A stretch of DNA of 56,335 bases from Flavobacteriales bacterium (lineage in GTDB: Bacteria > Bacteroidota > Bacteroidia > Flavobacteriales_E > Vicingaceae): assembly GCA_013359255.1 (NCBI GenBank), contig JABWCF010000017.1, positions 1-56,335 of the forward strand. The letters are read 5' to 3'. The notes under the pieces are model-generated. The model ran no database searches. It worked only from the letters and a program-made list of their open reading frames with translations, and was not told where the DNA came from. The translations under genes and the position numbers were made by a program. The first letter of the stretch is position 1. Each line of letters starts with the position of its first letter. This document shows, piece after piece, positions 1-9,180 of this stretch.

Positions 1-355
1 ACGCTTCGCTACTCGAACGGACAAAAAAACGAAATAAACAAAAACTGTTACTTCGAGTAGCGAGGAATGAGCGTATCGAGAAGTTGACAGTTTTTACCTC
101 TTACTCTTGTTCGTTTTCGATATGGTTTAATTTCGGTGTACTGCATTAAACCTACTCGAACAGATAATCTCCGATACGATTTTTCTTTGCTACCCGAATG
201 GATAAAAAAAAGAACGAAGGTATGTTATATCTATACTCTTTAATTTGAAAAATGTGTAGGTGTAGTTACAGAGGTTTTTTAATGCGGTATTCAAATTGTA
301 AACCATAGCGTATAAATTATTTTGTAAAAAAAATAAAAGTTTTTTAAAGGTATTC
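1..355. repeat. Non-coding region with degenerate inverted and direct repeats
   Basis: No convincing gene lies here. The motif CTACYCGAAYRGAYA occurs three times in direct orientation (9-23, 152-166, 190-204), and an inverted copy lies at 52-62 (TTCGAGTAGCG, the exact reverse complement of 7-17). A 9-base inverted repeat, AAAAACTGT at 40-48 and ACAGTTTTT at 87-95, encloses ACTTC/GAAGT, so bases 40-95 could fold into one imperfect hairpin. This looks like a degenerate intergenic repetitive element. About 205-355 is AT-rich, with no recognised signal. The left edge cuts the region, so its full size is unknown. Confidence 0.5.
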
Positions 356-946
356 TTAAAATTCCCACAAAGCACTATACAATTCAGAAGTGGGTAATCC
401 CATTACATTAAAAAAGCAACCTTCAATTTTTTTAACTCCAATAAAACCAATCCATTCTTGTATGCCATAAGCCCCGGCTTTATCGGTTGGGTTAAATTGA
501 TTTGTGTAGTATAAAATTTCCTGAATAGATAAATTTTTAAACCAAACATTTGTACACGATGAAAAAGTGTAATTTTTTTCAATAGAACGCAAGGTTACTC
601 CGGTATAAACGGTGTGCATGCTACCTGATAGGCGTTGAAGCATTTCTATAGCTTCGACTTTGTTTTTGGGTTTATTAAGAACCTTGCTGAGATGCCAAAC
701 AATGGTGTCGGCAGTTATAATAATTTCATTTTTTTGCAATTCGCTTAAAAATGCTTCAGATTTTTTTTTGCTTAAAAATTCGGCTATTTCTCTTCCATTC
801 AATTCTTGCGGAAAACTTTCGTTGGTATCTTTTACTTTTGTGATAAAAGTTAAGCCCATTTCTTTTAAAAGCACTCGTCTTCTGGTCGACTGAGAGGCTA
901 GAATAAGGTTTTTGTTTTTCAGTTTCTCGGCTAAAGGATTAAGCAT
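356..946 (-). CDS. maf: Maf-like nucleoside triphosphate pyrophosphatase
   Basis: A 196-residue Maf/HAM1-type protein, predicted to hydrolyse non-canonical or modified NTPs to the NMP and pyrophosphate in the cytoplasm. Visible family marks are the N-terminal ILASQSTRRR (family S-x-S-P-R-R; Pro is replaced by Thr here), the central ADTIVW segment holding the catalytic Asp, and the late DKAGAYGIQEW block. The start is the ATG at 946. A longer reading from 991 would add a stretch overlapping the upstream gene that is not part of the family. The ATG overlaps the end of the prenyltransferase gene by 8 bases (ATGCTTAA), which suggests translational coupling as the last gene of the bat run. Confidence 0.88.
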   Translation of the reverse strand: MLNPLAEKLKNKNLILASQSTRRRVLLKEMGLTFITKVKDTNESFPQELNGREIAEFLSKKKSEAFLSELQKNEIIITADTIVWHLSKVLNKPKNKVEAIEMLQRLSGSMHTVYTGVTLRSIEKNYTFSSCTNVWFKNLSIQEILYYTNQFNPTDKAGAYGIQEWIGFIGVKKIEGCFFNVMGLPTSELYSALWEF

Positions 947-1949
947 ACAAAATAGTAAAATAAAAAACGGGAATATATAAAATACCCGCAATCATAACAT
1001 ATTTCAGGTATTTAGAGATGGCAGCATATTCTCTTTTTGTTCCTGCTTTTATGGTTTTATAGCTTATCCATAGCAATGGAAGTTGTACAAAAATGGCTGC
1101 ATATAAAATAAAATATTTATTACCGGCAAGGTATTGTTGTTTTCCAAAGTAGCTTAAAACAAAAACGCTGAGCAGTAAAACAGCACCCACTAAATGGTTC
1201 GAAAACTTATATCCGAATAAAATGGGTATAGTGCGACAATGATACTCTTTGTCACCTTCTAAATCTTCGCAGTCTTTACAAATTTCGCGAGTAAAATTTA
1301 AAAGAAAGGCAAACAGAGAATAACCACAAATCCAGTTGAAAATATTGCTTATGCTGGTTTTATACTGGTAAAAAAGCATCGTTAATTCTTCTTCGTTAAG
1401 TCCGGAAGTAAAAGGCATTAACAGAGTATGAGCACGGGTATGCAAGAGTAATATATCGTAAAAACCGCCCATAAAAGGAACCAAGGCTGCTAACAGGGCA
1501 ACAATAAGATTACCGGCAAAGGCTTGCTTTTTAAATGAAACAGAATAATACCAAAGCAGCCCGGCTGTTATAAACTGAATAAACAGTAATTTAAAAAAAA
1601 GGATGCGGTATGATACATATGCTGCTAAAAGTAAAGCCACACAATTTATTACAATGTGAGCACCCATGGCTACTCTTCTTTTAATGAAGATACCTACTAC
1701 ATTTTTTTTAGGATTATTGATGCGATCTATTTTAATATCGAAATAATCGTTTATAATGTAACCCGATGCCGCAATCATTACCGTAGAAAGAGCTAAAAGA
1801 AAAAACTGCCAGTGACTAACCTGTAGGGAAAAATGATTGATTTTAAGAAGAGGGAAAACAATGCCAAATCGTATAACATACATTGTGACTGCGATAATAA
1901 GCAAATTGGGCAGGCGTATAAGTTTTAAAAAAGGAAGTAAATACCTCAT
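939..1949 (-). CDS. UbiA-family prenyltransferase
   Basis: An integral membrane prenyltransferase of 336 residues. Both Asp-rich metal/diphosphate motifs of the UbiA family are visible: NDYFDIKID near residues 67-75 and DCEDLEGD near 226-233. Multiple hydrophobic segments, about eight or nine, surround them. Bacteroidota relatives are often annotated as geranylgeranylglycerol-phosphate geranylgeranyltransferase-like, but substrate cannot be assigned from sequence. I chose the ATG at 1949 over an in-frame TTG at 1964. The gene follows batE after about 56 bases and overlaps maf by 8 bases. Confidence 0.85.
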   Translation of the reverse strand: MRYLLPFLKLIRLPNLLIIAVTMYVIRFGIVFPLLKINHFSLQVSHWQFFLLALSTVMIAASGYIINDYFDIKIDRINNPKKNVVGIFIKRRVAMGAHIVINCVALLLAAYVSYRILFFKLLFIQFITAGLLWYYSVSFKKQAFAGNLIVALLAALVPFMGGFYDILLLHTRAHTLLMPFTSGLNEEELTMLFYQYKTSISNIFNWICGYSLFAFLLNFTREICKDCEDLEGDKEYHCRTIPILFGYKFSNHLVGAVLLLSVFVLSYFGKQQYLAGNKYFILYAAIFVQLPLLWISYKTIKAGTKREYAAISKYLKYVMIAGILYIPVFYFTILYA

Positions 1950-2005
1950 AGGCCAAAAATACAAAAAGCAAAGCAGGTATAATCTGAATTTTCGTAATGC
2001 GGAGT

Positions 2006-2767
2006 TTAAATTTCAAGAACCCATTCTTTTTTTATCCAGCCTTTGTTCCCGTTTGGTAGGGAAATAAACAGCCAACCGTTTTCTTCTTTTACTTTTAAAA
2101 TTTTTGAACCTTCGTGTAGTACAAATAACTTTTTGGAATCATCGGCAGGAGCACTTAAAATATTGCTTTTTGTGTTTTTAATGATGGCGTATTGTTTGTT
2201 GGATAAAGTATTGTATCTGGCGTACGATACTCCCTGCAATAATAGACCTGCAACGATAAATAGCAAACAGGAGTAAAAACCCACTTTGCGTATAACGATG
2301 ATGTTAGAAAAAAGAAAGAACAGAAAAAAAACAATGCTTCCAAACAAAAGAAAAATTCCTGTAATAGCCCATGTGTTGTGGTGATAAAGCATCAGAAAAC
2401 CGGTTATCCATTTCTTTATAAAAAAATCAGGTATTTCTTGCATTTTATCTATGGTTTGCATATTGGCCAGTTGTAGGTTATGTTGTGCATCTTCGTAGTT
2501 GGGTTTTATTTTTATGGCTTTTTCGAAATGGTAAATAGCATAAGAGAGTTGTTGTAATTTAAAATAGCAGTTTCCCATATTGTAATGAAGGGCTTCATTT
2601 TCCGGATATTGTAGAAGTAGTTTTTCATATAAATCTTTCGCTTCTTCATATTTGCCTTCGGAGTATAGTGTGGAGGCCTGTTGCAGCGTGTTCACTCGCT
2701 CGGCTAAACACAAATTGTTAAAGTAGAAAAGGGCTGAAAGTAGAAGAAAGAAGAATTTTATTTTCAT
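2006..2767 (-). CDS. batE: BatE: TPR and SH3-like membrane protein
   Basis: A 253-residue protein, last of the bat genes. It has a signal peptide (about 1-22), two TPR motifs (about 28-100, including YNMGNCYFKL and AIYHFEKAIKIKP), two transmembrane helices (about 130-190) and a C-terminal bacterial SH3-like domain (about 195-253, ending GNKGWIKKEWV). This layout is typical of BatE in Bacteroidota aerotolerance operons, where it is thought to be an envelope scaffolding protein. It overlaps the batD stop codon by ATGA, indicating coupled translation. Confidence 0.88.
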   Translation of the reverse strand: MKIKFFFLLLSALFYFNNLCLAERVNTLQQASTLYSEGKYEEAKDLYEKLLLQYPENEALHYNMGNCYFKLQQLSYAIYHFEKAIKIKPNYEDAQHNLQLANMQTIDKMQEIPDFFIKKWITGFLMLYHHNTWAITGIFLLFGSIVFFLFFLFSNIIVIRKVGFYSCLLFIVAGLLLQGVSYARYNTLSNKQYAIIKNTKSNILSAPADDSKKLFVLHEGSKILKVKEENGWLFISLPNGNKGWIKKEWVLEI

Positions 2768-4575
2768 GCTTTATTTAATTTTTCTTCGAGTTCGTAAATG
2801 GTTTTTTTTGCTTTTTCGAGTAAAGCCGAATTATTTACCGATGAAAGTGGGGCAAATCGGGCCATTTCGCAATCGTTTATTAATTCAGAGGTGGCGGTTA
2901 AAAGTGTTGAACTCATGTTTTTCTCGCTTAGTTTTTCTGAAATTATATCTAAGTTCAGATGCGAAAAAGGAATATTCAGTTTGTCGGAGAAATAACTGAA
3001 AATGCCTTTAGAGAGTGCTTCATAAAACAAATGAGTTTCATTTTTTTGCAGATAAAGAGTTGCATTCGAAAGATATTTTTTGGCAAGTTTTGCTGCGTTT
3101 CTACTTTTTACATCCCAAGTATTTTTGTTTCGTTCGGCATTTTTTCGGTAGGCTAAAAAGGCAAGTAAAAGCAGCAAAAATGGAGAAATGATTAGAGTAA
3201 AATAAAGAGGGGTAGAAAGGAAATGATTTTTGTTTTCAAGTAAAATATTTTGTTCAATAAACCGAATGTCATTATCTAAAATAGTAATATCTTTTTTATT
3301 TGCTGCATTGAAAGAAACCACATTGTTTTTTTCGTCTGATTTTTCAACCTCTATCTGAAAAGCATCGGAAACATGGGTGTTGTACTTTTTTGTGTTTAAA
3401 TCGAAATATGAAAACGAAACAGGTGGAATGGTATAGTTTCCGGCCTCTCGTGGAATTACAATGTAATGATATTCTCTGCTTCCTGTTAAGGTATTGTTTT
3501 TTGCAGAAACATTATCTTTCATTTCAGGATCATACACTTCAAACTCTTCGGGAAAATCGGGTTTTATATTTTCCAATAATTTAATGTTCCCGCTTCCGTT
3601 TATTTTTATTTTAACATCGATAGCTTCGTCTTGTTTAACCTTGGTTTTACTAATATTTACATCGAGTAAAAAATTACCCACAGCTCCGTTAAATAACGGA
3701 GGTTTATTGGCTTCGGGTAAAGGCAATATTTTAATTGTTTTTTTATTGCTTTTAATGTTGTATTTTATGTTTTCATATGAGCCAAAAAACTGGTCGAATA
3801 AGGAATTAGATCGTTTGTTAGATCGCTGTTGAATCGTAATATCCATTTCCATTACATCAAGTTCAATATTGCCACTACGCTGGGGGAATAGCAGGGAACG
3901 CTTCAGTTCGGCCACGTTGTAGCGTTGCCCGTTTACGACTTCAGTTTGCCATGCGGTTTGGTCATTAATGTCTTTCAGTTCGTAACTCCAAAAACCGTTT
4001 AAATCGGGCATTTTTTTTAGGTCGTTATCTACAATATTTACACGGGTATAAATTTTATACGAAGCCACAATGGGTTCGCCAACATAGGCGGAATTTTTAT
4101 CGGTGCTTATTTGTAAAAAAATGTAATCGGAAATATTTTCTCCATCTGTTTTTTTTGCAGTTTCTTGTGGTTGATTTTGCTGGTATTGCTGAGGAACCGG
4201 CTGACCTTTTATAACGGTAATTTTAAGAGAATTGCTTTCCAGCACTTCGTTATTTACTTTTATTTTAGCAGGGGGAATAGTAAACTCGCCTTCTTTTACG
4301 GCAAGCAGATAATACGAATATGAGATTGAAGCCGACATGCTTCCGTTAACCCAACTCATACTGCTCGATTGATTAGGCCCCGATAAAACCCTAAAATCTT
4401 TAAAATCGGGAGAGGTAAACTGAGAGCCGTTAGCATTCAGAGTATATTCTACTTTAAACTGCTGCGAAGTAGCTACCTGAGTGTGGCTTGTTTTTGCCGT
4501 AAACGAATAGTTTTGAGCCTTCGCCTGAAAGAATAAAGGCAAAAACAGTAAGGTATATATTATTTTTCTTACCAT
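2764..4575 (-). CDS. batD: BatD: oxygen-tolerance protein
   Basis: A 603-residue BatD-family protein. It has a signal peptide (about 1-20), a large extracytoplasmic beta-rich region with repeated Ig-like modules (about 22-430), one transmembrane helix (FTLIISPFLLLLLAFLAY, about 455-475) and a cytoplasmic helical tail of about 125 residues. BatD is known as a component of the Bacteroidota Bat complex linked to aerotolerance and envelope stress; the biochemical role is not settled. It starts 4 bases after the batC stop and overlaps batE by 4 bases. Confidence 0.9.
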   Translation of the reverse strand: MVRKIIYTLLFLPLFFQAKAQNYSFTAKTSHTQVATSQQFKVEYTLNANGSQFTSPDFKDFRVLSGPNQSSSMSWVNGSMSASISYSYYLLAVKEGEFTIPPAKIKVNNEVLESNSLKITVIKGQPVPQQYQQNQPQETAKKTDGENISDYIFLQISTDKNSAYVGEPIVASYKIYTRVNIVDNDLKKMPDLNGFWSYELKDINDQTAWQTEVVNGQRYNVAELKRSLLFPQRSGNIELDVMEMDITIQQRSNKRSNSLFDQFFGSYENIKYNIKSNKKTIKILPLPEANKPPLFNGAVGNFLLDVNISKTKVKQDEAIDVKIKINGSGNIKLLENIKPDFPEEFEVYDPEMKDNVSAKNNTLTGSREYHYIVIPREAGNYTIPPVSFSYFDLNTKKYNTHVSDAFQIEVEKSDEKNNVVSFNAANKKDITILDNDIRFIEQNILLENKNHFLSTPLYFTLIISPFLLLLLAFLAYRKNAERNKNTWDVKSRNAAKLAKKYLSNATLYLQKNETHLFYEALSKGIFSYFSDKLNIPFSHLNLDIISEKLSEKNMSSTLLTATSELINDCEMARFAPLSSVNNSALLEKAKKTIYELEEKLNKA

Positions 4576-4579
4576 ATTT

Positions 4580-5293
4580 TTACCAGTCTTTTTCTATTTT
4601 TCCGGTAGAAATTTTTACCTTTTCACGATTTACTTTTTCCTGTACGTTTTTTTCTTCGTTGTTGGCGGCCTCTAATAAACGCTGTGCATCTTGTTTGTTC
4701 ATTTTATTGGATTGAGGCTGTTGTTCTTTTTTATTTTCATTATGTTCTTTATTATCGTTTTGGTTTTTATCTTCATTTTCTTTTTTCTTATCGTTTTTGT
4801 TTTCTTCTTTATTTTCTTTGTCTTTGTTATTCTCTTTGTTTTCCTGATTTTTATTTTGTTGTTGCTGTTGTTGCTGAAGCATTTTTTGAGATAAAGCTAA
4901 GTTATATCGGGTTTCATCATCATTAGGGTTTAAACGTAAGCTTTGTTTGTAAGCATCAATACTTTCTTTGAATTGTTTCTTTTTAAAGAATGTATTGCCT
5001 AAATTATGATAACTTTTTGCTTTTTCTGTATCGCCTAGTTTTGCTTCTTTGTGTTGCTGATAAAAGGTATTGGCTTCATCGTATTTCCCTTGTTTGTAAA
5101 GAGCATTTCCTAAATTAAAGGCTGCTTGTGGCGAGGTGTTGTTTTTATTGAGAGCTTCTCTGTATTGGGTTTCGGCTTCAGAAAAAACGCCTTTGTCATA
5201 AGCTTTATTCCCTTCTCGTATATTATACTTTTCTTTCTGAGCTGAAAGGAAAAGGGGAATGAAAAATAATATATATATGAGGTTTCGTATCAT
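4580..5293 (-). CDS. batC: BatC: TPR protein with charged low-complexity tail
   Basis: A 237-residue protein with a signal peptide (about 1-19), three TPR repeats (about 25-135, with AAFNLGNALYKQGKYDEA and ESIDAYKQSLRLNP), then a Gln run and a long Asn/Lys/Glu-rich tail (about 139-205) before a short C-terminal segment. The TPRs predict protein-protein interaction in the periplasm with other Bat proteins. It overlaps batB by ATGA. The low-complexity tail is probably disordered and accounts for the hydrophobic antisense reading frames seen opposite it. Confidence 0.88.
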   Translation of the reverse strand: MIRNLIYILFFIPLFLSAQKEKYNIREGNKAYDKGVFSEAETQYREALNKNNTSPQAAFNLGNALYKQGKYDEANTFYQQHKEAKLGDTEKAKSYHNLGNTFFKKKQFKESIDAYKQSLRLNPNDDETRYNLALSQKMLQQQQQQQNKNQENKENNKDKENKEENKNDKKKENEDKNQNDNKEHNENKKEQQPQSNKMNKQDAQRLLEAANNEEKNVQEKVNREKVKISTGKIEKDW

Positions 5294-6324
5294 TTTTTTT
5301 CAAATAATTTATGGGTATTCCATTTTAGATATTTGCGTGTTGTAATAAGCCATTCCAGCACTATAAGAAAGATAGCACATGCTAAAAAGATTTGAAAACG
5401 GTCCTCGAAATCGGTGTACATAGTACTGCTTAACTCCGCTTTTTCGAGGTTTTGTATTTCACTTAGGATAAAAGAAAGACCTGCGTTAGAATTTGTTGCT
5501 CTAATATAGGCACCATTTCCTGCTGCTGCAATTTCCTGCAGCATTTTTTCGTTTAGTTTGGTAATAATTGTGTTTCCCTCTTTATCCGTTCTAAAACCGG
5601 TCTGTTTTCCCGACTTATAGAGAGGAATAGGGGTTCCTCCGGGAGATCCAAAACCAATAGTGTGTACAACAACATTTTTGTTATAGGCTTCTTGTGCTGT
5701 TTCTACAGCATTGTCTTCGTGGTTTTCTCCGTCAGAAATAATTACAATGGCTTTGCCGGAAGGATTATCGTAGTTAAAAGATTCTAAAGCCAGTTTTATG
5801 GCAGTGCCTATTGCCGTGCCCTGAGTAGGAACTAAATGGGTGTTTATGGTATTTAAAAACATTTTTGCTGCGGCATAGTCCGATGTAATAGGCAGTTGTG
5901 TATAAGCGTTACCAGCAAATACAATAATGCCGATTTTATCTCCTTGTAGTTTGTCTACCATTTGCGATAATGCTCTTTTGGCCATTTCGAGTCGGTTGGG
6001 CTGTAGGTCTTGAGCCAGCATACTGTTGGATACATCGAGGCATATCATCAGTTCGCTTCCTTTACGTTTTACCTCTTCTAATTTAGTTCCTACTTGTGGG
6101 TTGATAAGAGCAAGTATCAAAAAAATAAAACTAAGCATTCGAAGAGTAAATTTCCATACGATTTTACTGGGCGATATGGTTTCGGTAAGTTTTGATATTA
6201 CAGTAGAATCACCCCATTTCAATAGGGCTTTTCTTCTCCAATTAAAATACTGCCAAAAAATGAAAAGCAATATAGGAATGAGAAGAAACGCCCACCAATA
6301 TTCAGTATTTTCGTATCGAATCAT
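5290..6324 (-). CDS. batB: BatB: von Willebrand factor A membrane protein
   Basis: A 344-residue protein with N-terminal transmembrane helices (about 10-27 and 59-76), a vWA domain (about 90-290) and a C-terminal helix (about 312-330). The metal-ion-dependent adhesion site reads DVSNS at 97-101 with QGTAIGT supplying the conserved Thr and ISDGENHED the later Asp. BatB partners BatA in the Bat complex; the vWA domain probably faces the periplasm. It overlaps the batA stop by 4 bases (ATGA) and batC by 4 bases. Confidence 0.9.
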   Translation of the reverse strand: MIRYENTEYWWAFLLIPILLFIFWQYFNWRRKALLKWGDSTVISKLTETISPSKIVWKFTLRMLSFIFLILALINPQVGTKLEEVKRKGSELMICLDVSNSMLAQDLQPNRLEMAKRALSQMVDKLQGDKIGIIVFAGNAYTQLPITSDYAAAKMFLNTINTHLVPTQGTAIGTAIKLALESFNYDNPSGKAIVIISDGENHEDNAVETAQEAYNKNVVVHTIGFGSPGGTPIPLYKSGKQTGFRTDKEGNTIITKLNEKMLQEIAAAGNGAYIRATNSNAGLSFILSEIQNLEKAELSSTMYTDFEDRFQIFLACAIFLIVLEWLITTRKYLKWNTHKLFEKK

Positions 6325-7331
6325 GCTACCGTGCTTTTAAAGAAAAAATGTTTTAACAAAAATTCGCTAAGCAGTATTATAAAACCTATAAGTGCCGGCA
6401 GAAAAAATAATTCTGATTTTTTACGGTATTCGGTAACGGCTATTTTCGATTTTTCTAACTGGTCTATTTCTTTATAAATTTCGCGAAGCTTTTCGTTATG
6501 TGTGGCTCTAAAATATTTTCCTCCGGTTAAATCGGCAATGGTTTTCATAGTGGGTTCGTCTATTCGCACTTCTACATTTTGGTAGGCAATGCCCCCAAAA
6601 GGAGTTCGGTAGGGCATGGGAGCCATACCCATTTTCCCCACGCCAATGGTGTAGGTTCTTATTCCAAATTCTTTGGCAATTTCGGCTGCAGTAATGGGGG
6701 GAATGGCTCCTCCTGTGTTTACACCATCGGTAAGTAAAATAATTACTTTGCTTTTTGCTTCACTATCTTTTAATCGGTTTACAGCTGTGGCTAAACCCAT
6801 GCCAATAGCTGTTCCGTCTTCTATCATACCGTTTTGTACATCTTTAAAAAGATTTTTAAGTACATCGTGGTCGGTAGTAAGTGGGCATTGCGTAAAACTT
6901 TCTCCGCTAAAAACAACCAGTCCAACGCGGTCGTTAGGTCTGGAAGATATAAATTCTATAGCTAGTTCTTTAGCAGATTCGAGCCGATTGGGTTTAAAAT
7001 CTTTGGCTAACATACTACCCGAAATATCTAATGAAATAATAATATCAATTCCTTCTGTGGTAATATTTTGCCAACTTAATGATGATTGCGGGCGGGCAAA
7101 AGCAAGAATTAAAAAGGCTAGAGCTACTCCTTTTAATGCGGGCAGAGTATGATATATTACAGGCAAAATTTGTTTTTTATTGCTTTTAAGTAAGGTAATG
7201 TTAGAGAAAGAGATTTCACCTTGCATTTTTTTTCTTCGCCAAACCGAGTATGTCGCAAGCAGTGGTAGCAGCAATAAAAGCCACAGGTATTCCTGATTTG
7301 CCCATTCAATATTTTTTAGGTTGGTAAGCAT
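6321..7331 (-). CDS. batA: BatA: von Willebrand factor A membrane protein
   Basis: A 336-residue paralogue of BatB. It has helices at about 14-31 and 65-80, a vWA domain (about 92-290) with an intact metal-binding DISGS at 102-106, the DGTAIGM Thr segment and LLTDGVNTGG, and a C-terminal helix (about 312-330). It acts as a membrane component of the Bat complex. The start ATG shares one base with the preceding stop (TAATG), typical of termination-reinitiation. The BatA/BatB pair side by side is the diagnostic signature of this operon. Confidence 0.9.
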   Translation of the reverse strand: MLTNLKNIEWANQEYLWLLLLLPLLATYSVWRRKKMQGEISFSNITLLKSNKKQILPVIYHTLPALKGVALAFLILAFARPQSSLSWQNITTEGIDIIISLDISGSMLAKDFKPNRLESAKELAIEFISSRPNDRVGLVVFSGESFTQCPLTTDHDVLKNLFKDVQNGMIEDGTAIGMGLATAVNRLKDSEAKSKVIILLTDGVNTGGAIPPITAAEIAKEFGIRTYTIGVGKMGMAPMPYRTPFGGIAYQNVEVRIDEPTMKTIADLTGGKYFRATHNEKLREIYKEIDQLEKSKIAVTEYRKKSELFFLPALIGFIILLSEFLLKHFFFKSTVA

Positions 7332-8272
7332 TATTTTTCGGTAGCGTTATTAGTATTTTCTAAAAAAGTGGTTTCGTTAATAAAATCGATAGCTAGTTGC
7401 ATGCTGTTTTCGTTTTCGGCAGGTGTGGGTTTTTCTTTTGCAAACTTTACCATATCGGCAAGTACCAGTATTTGTTTTAATTTATTTTTGGTTTGTTCGT
7501 TGGCTATTTGCAGGCGAAGCAAGGATAGTGTTTCATCGGTGGTTTGCTCCATGGCTTCCATTTTAAAAACTTGTTCAATGTATATTCTTATTACATCGGC
7601 AATTTCGGAGTGATACGTTTTAATATGCCCTTCTTGCCACAGTTTTCGCTCCTTTATTTTATTTAATTTTTCGAGTGCGGTAATATGTGCAGGAATGGTT
7701 GTTTTTGGCTCTACCGTAATTTTAGGCTGGGATTTTATTTTTTTCCAGTACTTGATTATAAAAAACACAATGGCCAAAATGGCAACTATTCCTAAAAGAT
7801 AATATTTATTGTTTTCTATCCAATCCCATAGGTTAAATGGGTAGCGGTAAACTTCTTTGATGTCTTTGATATCAGCACTTGTGTCTACTTCTACGGTATT
7901 TACGGTAAGTAGAAGCGGGTTGCTTTCTACAGTATCTGTATTAGAAATAAAAATAAAAGGGGGAATAACATGGTATCCGCTATCGAATGAGGTAATAGAG
8001 TAGTGGTAAGAGAGGGTTTTAAGAGATAAGTCATCGGAAAAAGAGGTATCGGTTTTTAGGGTATTTAAAATTTCAATGTTGGCGGAAATAGAATCTTTTG
8101 GTTCAGTAAAAACTATTTTGTTGGTAACAGGAAAAGTAATTTTAATTTCCAGATTTGCTTTTTCTCCAATCCGAATGGAATTTGTGTCGAGCGTTAATTG
8201 TATGCTATTTTCTTGAGCCCGATAGTGTTCGAGCGAAATAATGAATAAAAGAATACAAACAAAGTATTTCAT
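7331..8272 (-). CDS. Bat-operon membrane protein, DUF4381-like
   Basis: A 313-residue protein lying between the DUF58 and batA genes. It has a signal peptide (about 1-20), a beta-rich extracytoplasmic domain (about 22-150), a single helix (YYLLGIVAILAIVFFIIKYW, about 157-176) and a cytoplasmic helical tail (about 177-313). Position and topology match the poorly characterised membrane protein usually found at this place in Bacteroidota bat operons. The tail resembles DUF4381, though I infer this from context more than from motifs. One-base overlaps on both sides tie it to the operon. Confidence 0.65.
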   Translation of the reverse strand: MKYFVCILLFIISLEHYRAQENSIQLTLDTNSIRIGEKANLEIKITFPVTNKIVFTEPKDSISANIEILNTLKTDTSFSDDLSLKTLSYHYSITSFDSGYHVIPPFIFISNTDTVESNPLLLTVNTVEVDTSADIKDIKEVYRYPFNLWDWIENNKYYLLGIVAILAIVFFIIKYWKKIKSQPKITVEPKTTIPAHITALEKLNKIKERKLWQEGHIKTYHSEIADVIRIYIEQVFKMEAMEQTTDETLSLLRLQIANEQTKNKLKQILVLADMVKFAKEKPTPAENENSMQLAIDFINETTFLENTNNATEK

Positions 8273-9147
8273 TATTTTTTGGTTTCTCTTTTTTTGAAAA
8301 GATTGATGAGGGGTTTTACATAATTTTCGTGCGTGGCTATGTGTGCCACATCAATTCCCGATTTGGTAAAAATATCTTTTAACTGTTTTTCGTGTTTCAG
8401 GTAATTCACTTTCATTTGGTGTTGCCAATTTTTATCAGAAGTATTTATCCAGGTGGTTTCACCGGTTTCTGAATCTTTAATGGGTACAATACCAATTGAA
8501 GGAATTTCTTTTTCCGATGCATCGTAAATACGAAGAGCCACTAAATCGTGTTTTTTATGGGCTATTTTAAGGGCTTCATGAAAATCAACATCCATGAAAT
8601 CGGAAAGTAAAAAAGTAGTGCTTCTTTTCTTTATTACATTGTTTAAGTAGCGAAGAGCAAAACCAATATTGGTATTTTTGTTTTTGGGTTCAAAATTTAA
8701 GAGTTCGCGAATAATTGTTAAAATATGGCTTTTTCCTTTTTTTGGAGGAATGAATTTTTCGATGATATCGCTGAAAAAGATAACCCCCACTTTATCGTTA
8801 TTTTGAATAGCTGAAAAAGCTAATACAGCACATATTTCGGTGATTATTTCTTTTTTAAATTGTTTTTTTGTTCCAAAATTTTCAGATCCGCTAATATCAA
8901 CCATCAGCATAACGGTAAGTTCTCTTTCTTCTTCAAATACTTTAATGTAGGGGTGGTTTAGGCGGGCCGTAACATTCCAGTCTATAGTTCTTATTTCGTC
9001 TCCGTATTGGTATTCGCGTACTTCACTAAAGGCCATTCCTCTCCCTTTAAAAGCAGAATGGTATTCGCCCGAAAAAATCTGATGACTCAGACCTCGGGTT
9101 TTTATTTCAATTTTTCTTACCTTTTTTAATAGTTCGCTAGTTTCCAC
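8272..9147 (-). CDS. DUF58-domain protein, MoxR partner
   Basis: A 291-residue soluble DUF58 protein with a vWA-like fold. Visible family marks are YHSAFKGRGMAFSEVREYQYGD (shown only in part: FKGRGMAFSEVREYQYGDE, residues about 34-52), IRTIDWNVTAR and a MIDAS-like MVDISGSE (about 87-94). DUF58 proteins are found beside MoxR ATPases and are thought to be their vWA-type partners or clients. It lies 33 bases after moxR and overlaps the next gene by one base. Confidence 0.88.
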   Translation of the reverse strand: METSELLKKVRKIEIKTRGLSHQIFSGEYHSAFKGRGMAFSEVREYQYGDEIRTIDWNVTARLNHPYIKVFEEERELTVMLMVDISGSENFGTKKQFKKEIITEICAVLAFSAIQNNDKVGVIFFSDIIEKFIPPKKGKSHILTIIRELLNFEPKNKNTNIGFALRYLNNVIKKRSTTFLLSDFMDVDFHEALKIAHKKHDLVALRIYDASEKEIPSIGIVPIKDSETGETTWINTSDKNWQHQMKVNYLKHEKQLKDIFTKSGIDVAHIATHENYVKPLINLFKKRETKK

Positions 9148-9180
9148 TCTTGCCAGAATTTAATGCATGTATTTGGGTCA

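Noticed and set aside
190-375. Short minus-strand open frame of 61 codons at the left edge
   Set aside because: Asn/Phe/Tyr-rich AT-driven sequence with no family resemblance, overlapping the end of maf and the repeat region.
4684-4926. Antisense frames opposite batC encoding hydrophobic proteins
   Set aside because: They exist only because the complementary strand of Lys/Glu/Asn-rich codons reads as Phe/Leu/Ile; batC itself is well supported by TPRs and operon overlap.
6673-7152. Long antisense frame opposite batA
   Set aside because: No family features; batA carries a clear vWA MIDAS motif and overlapping neighbours.
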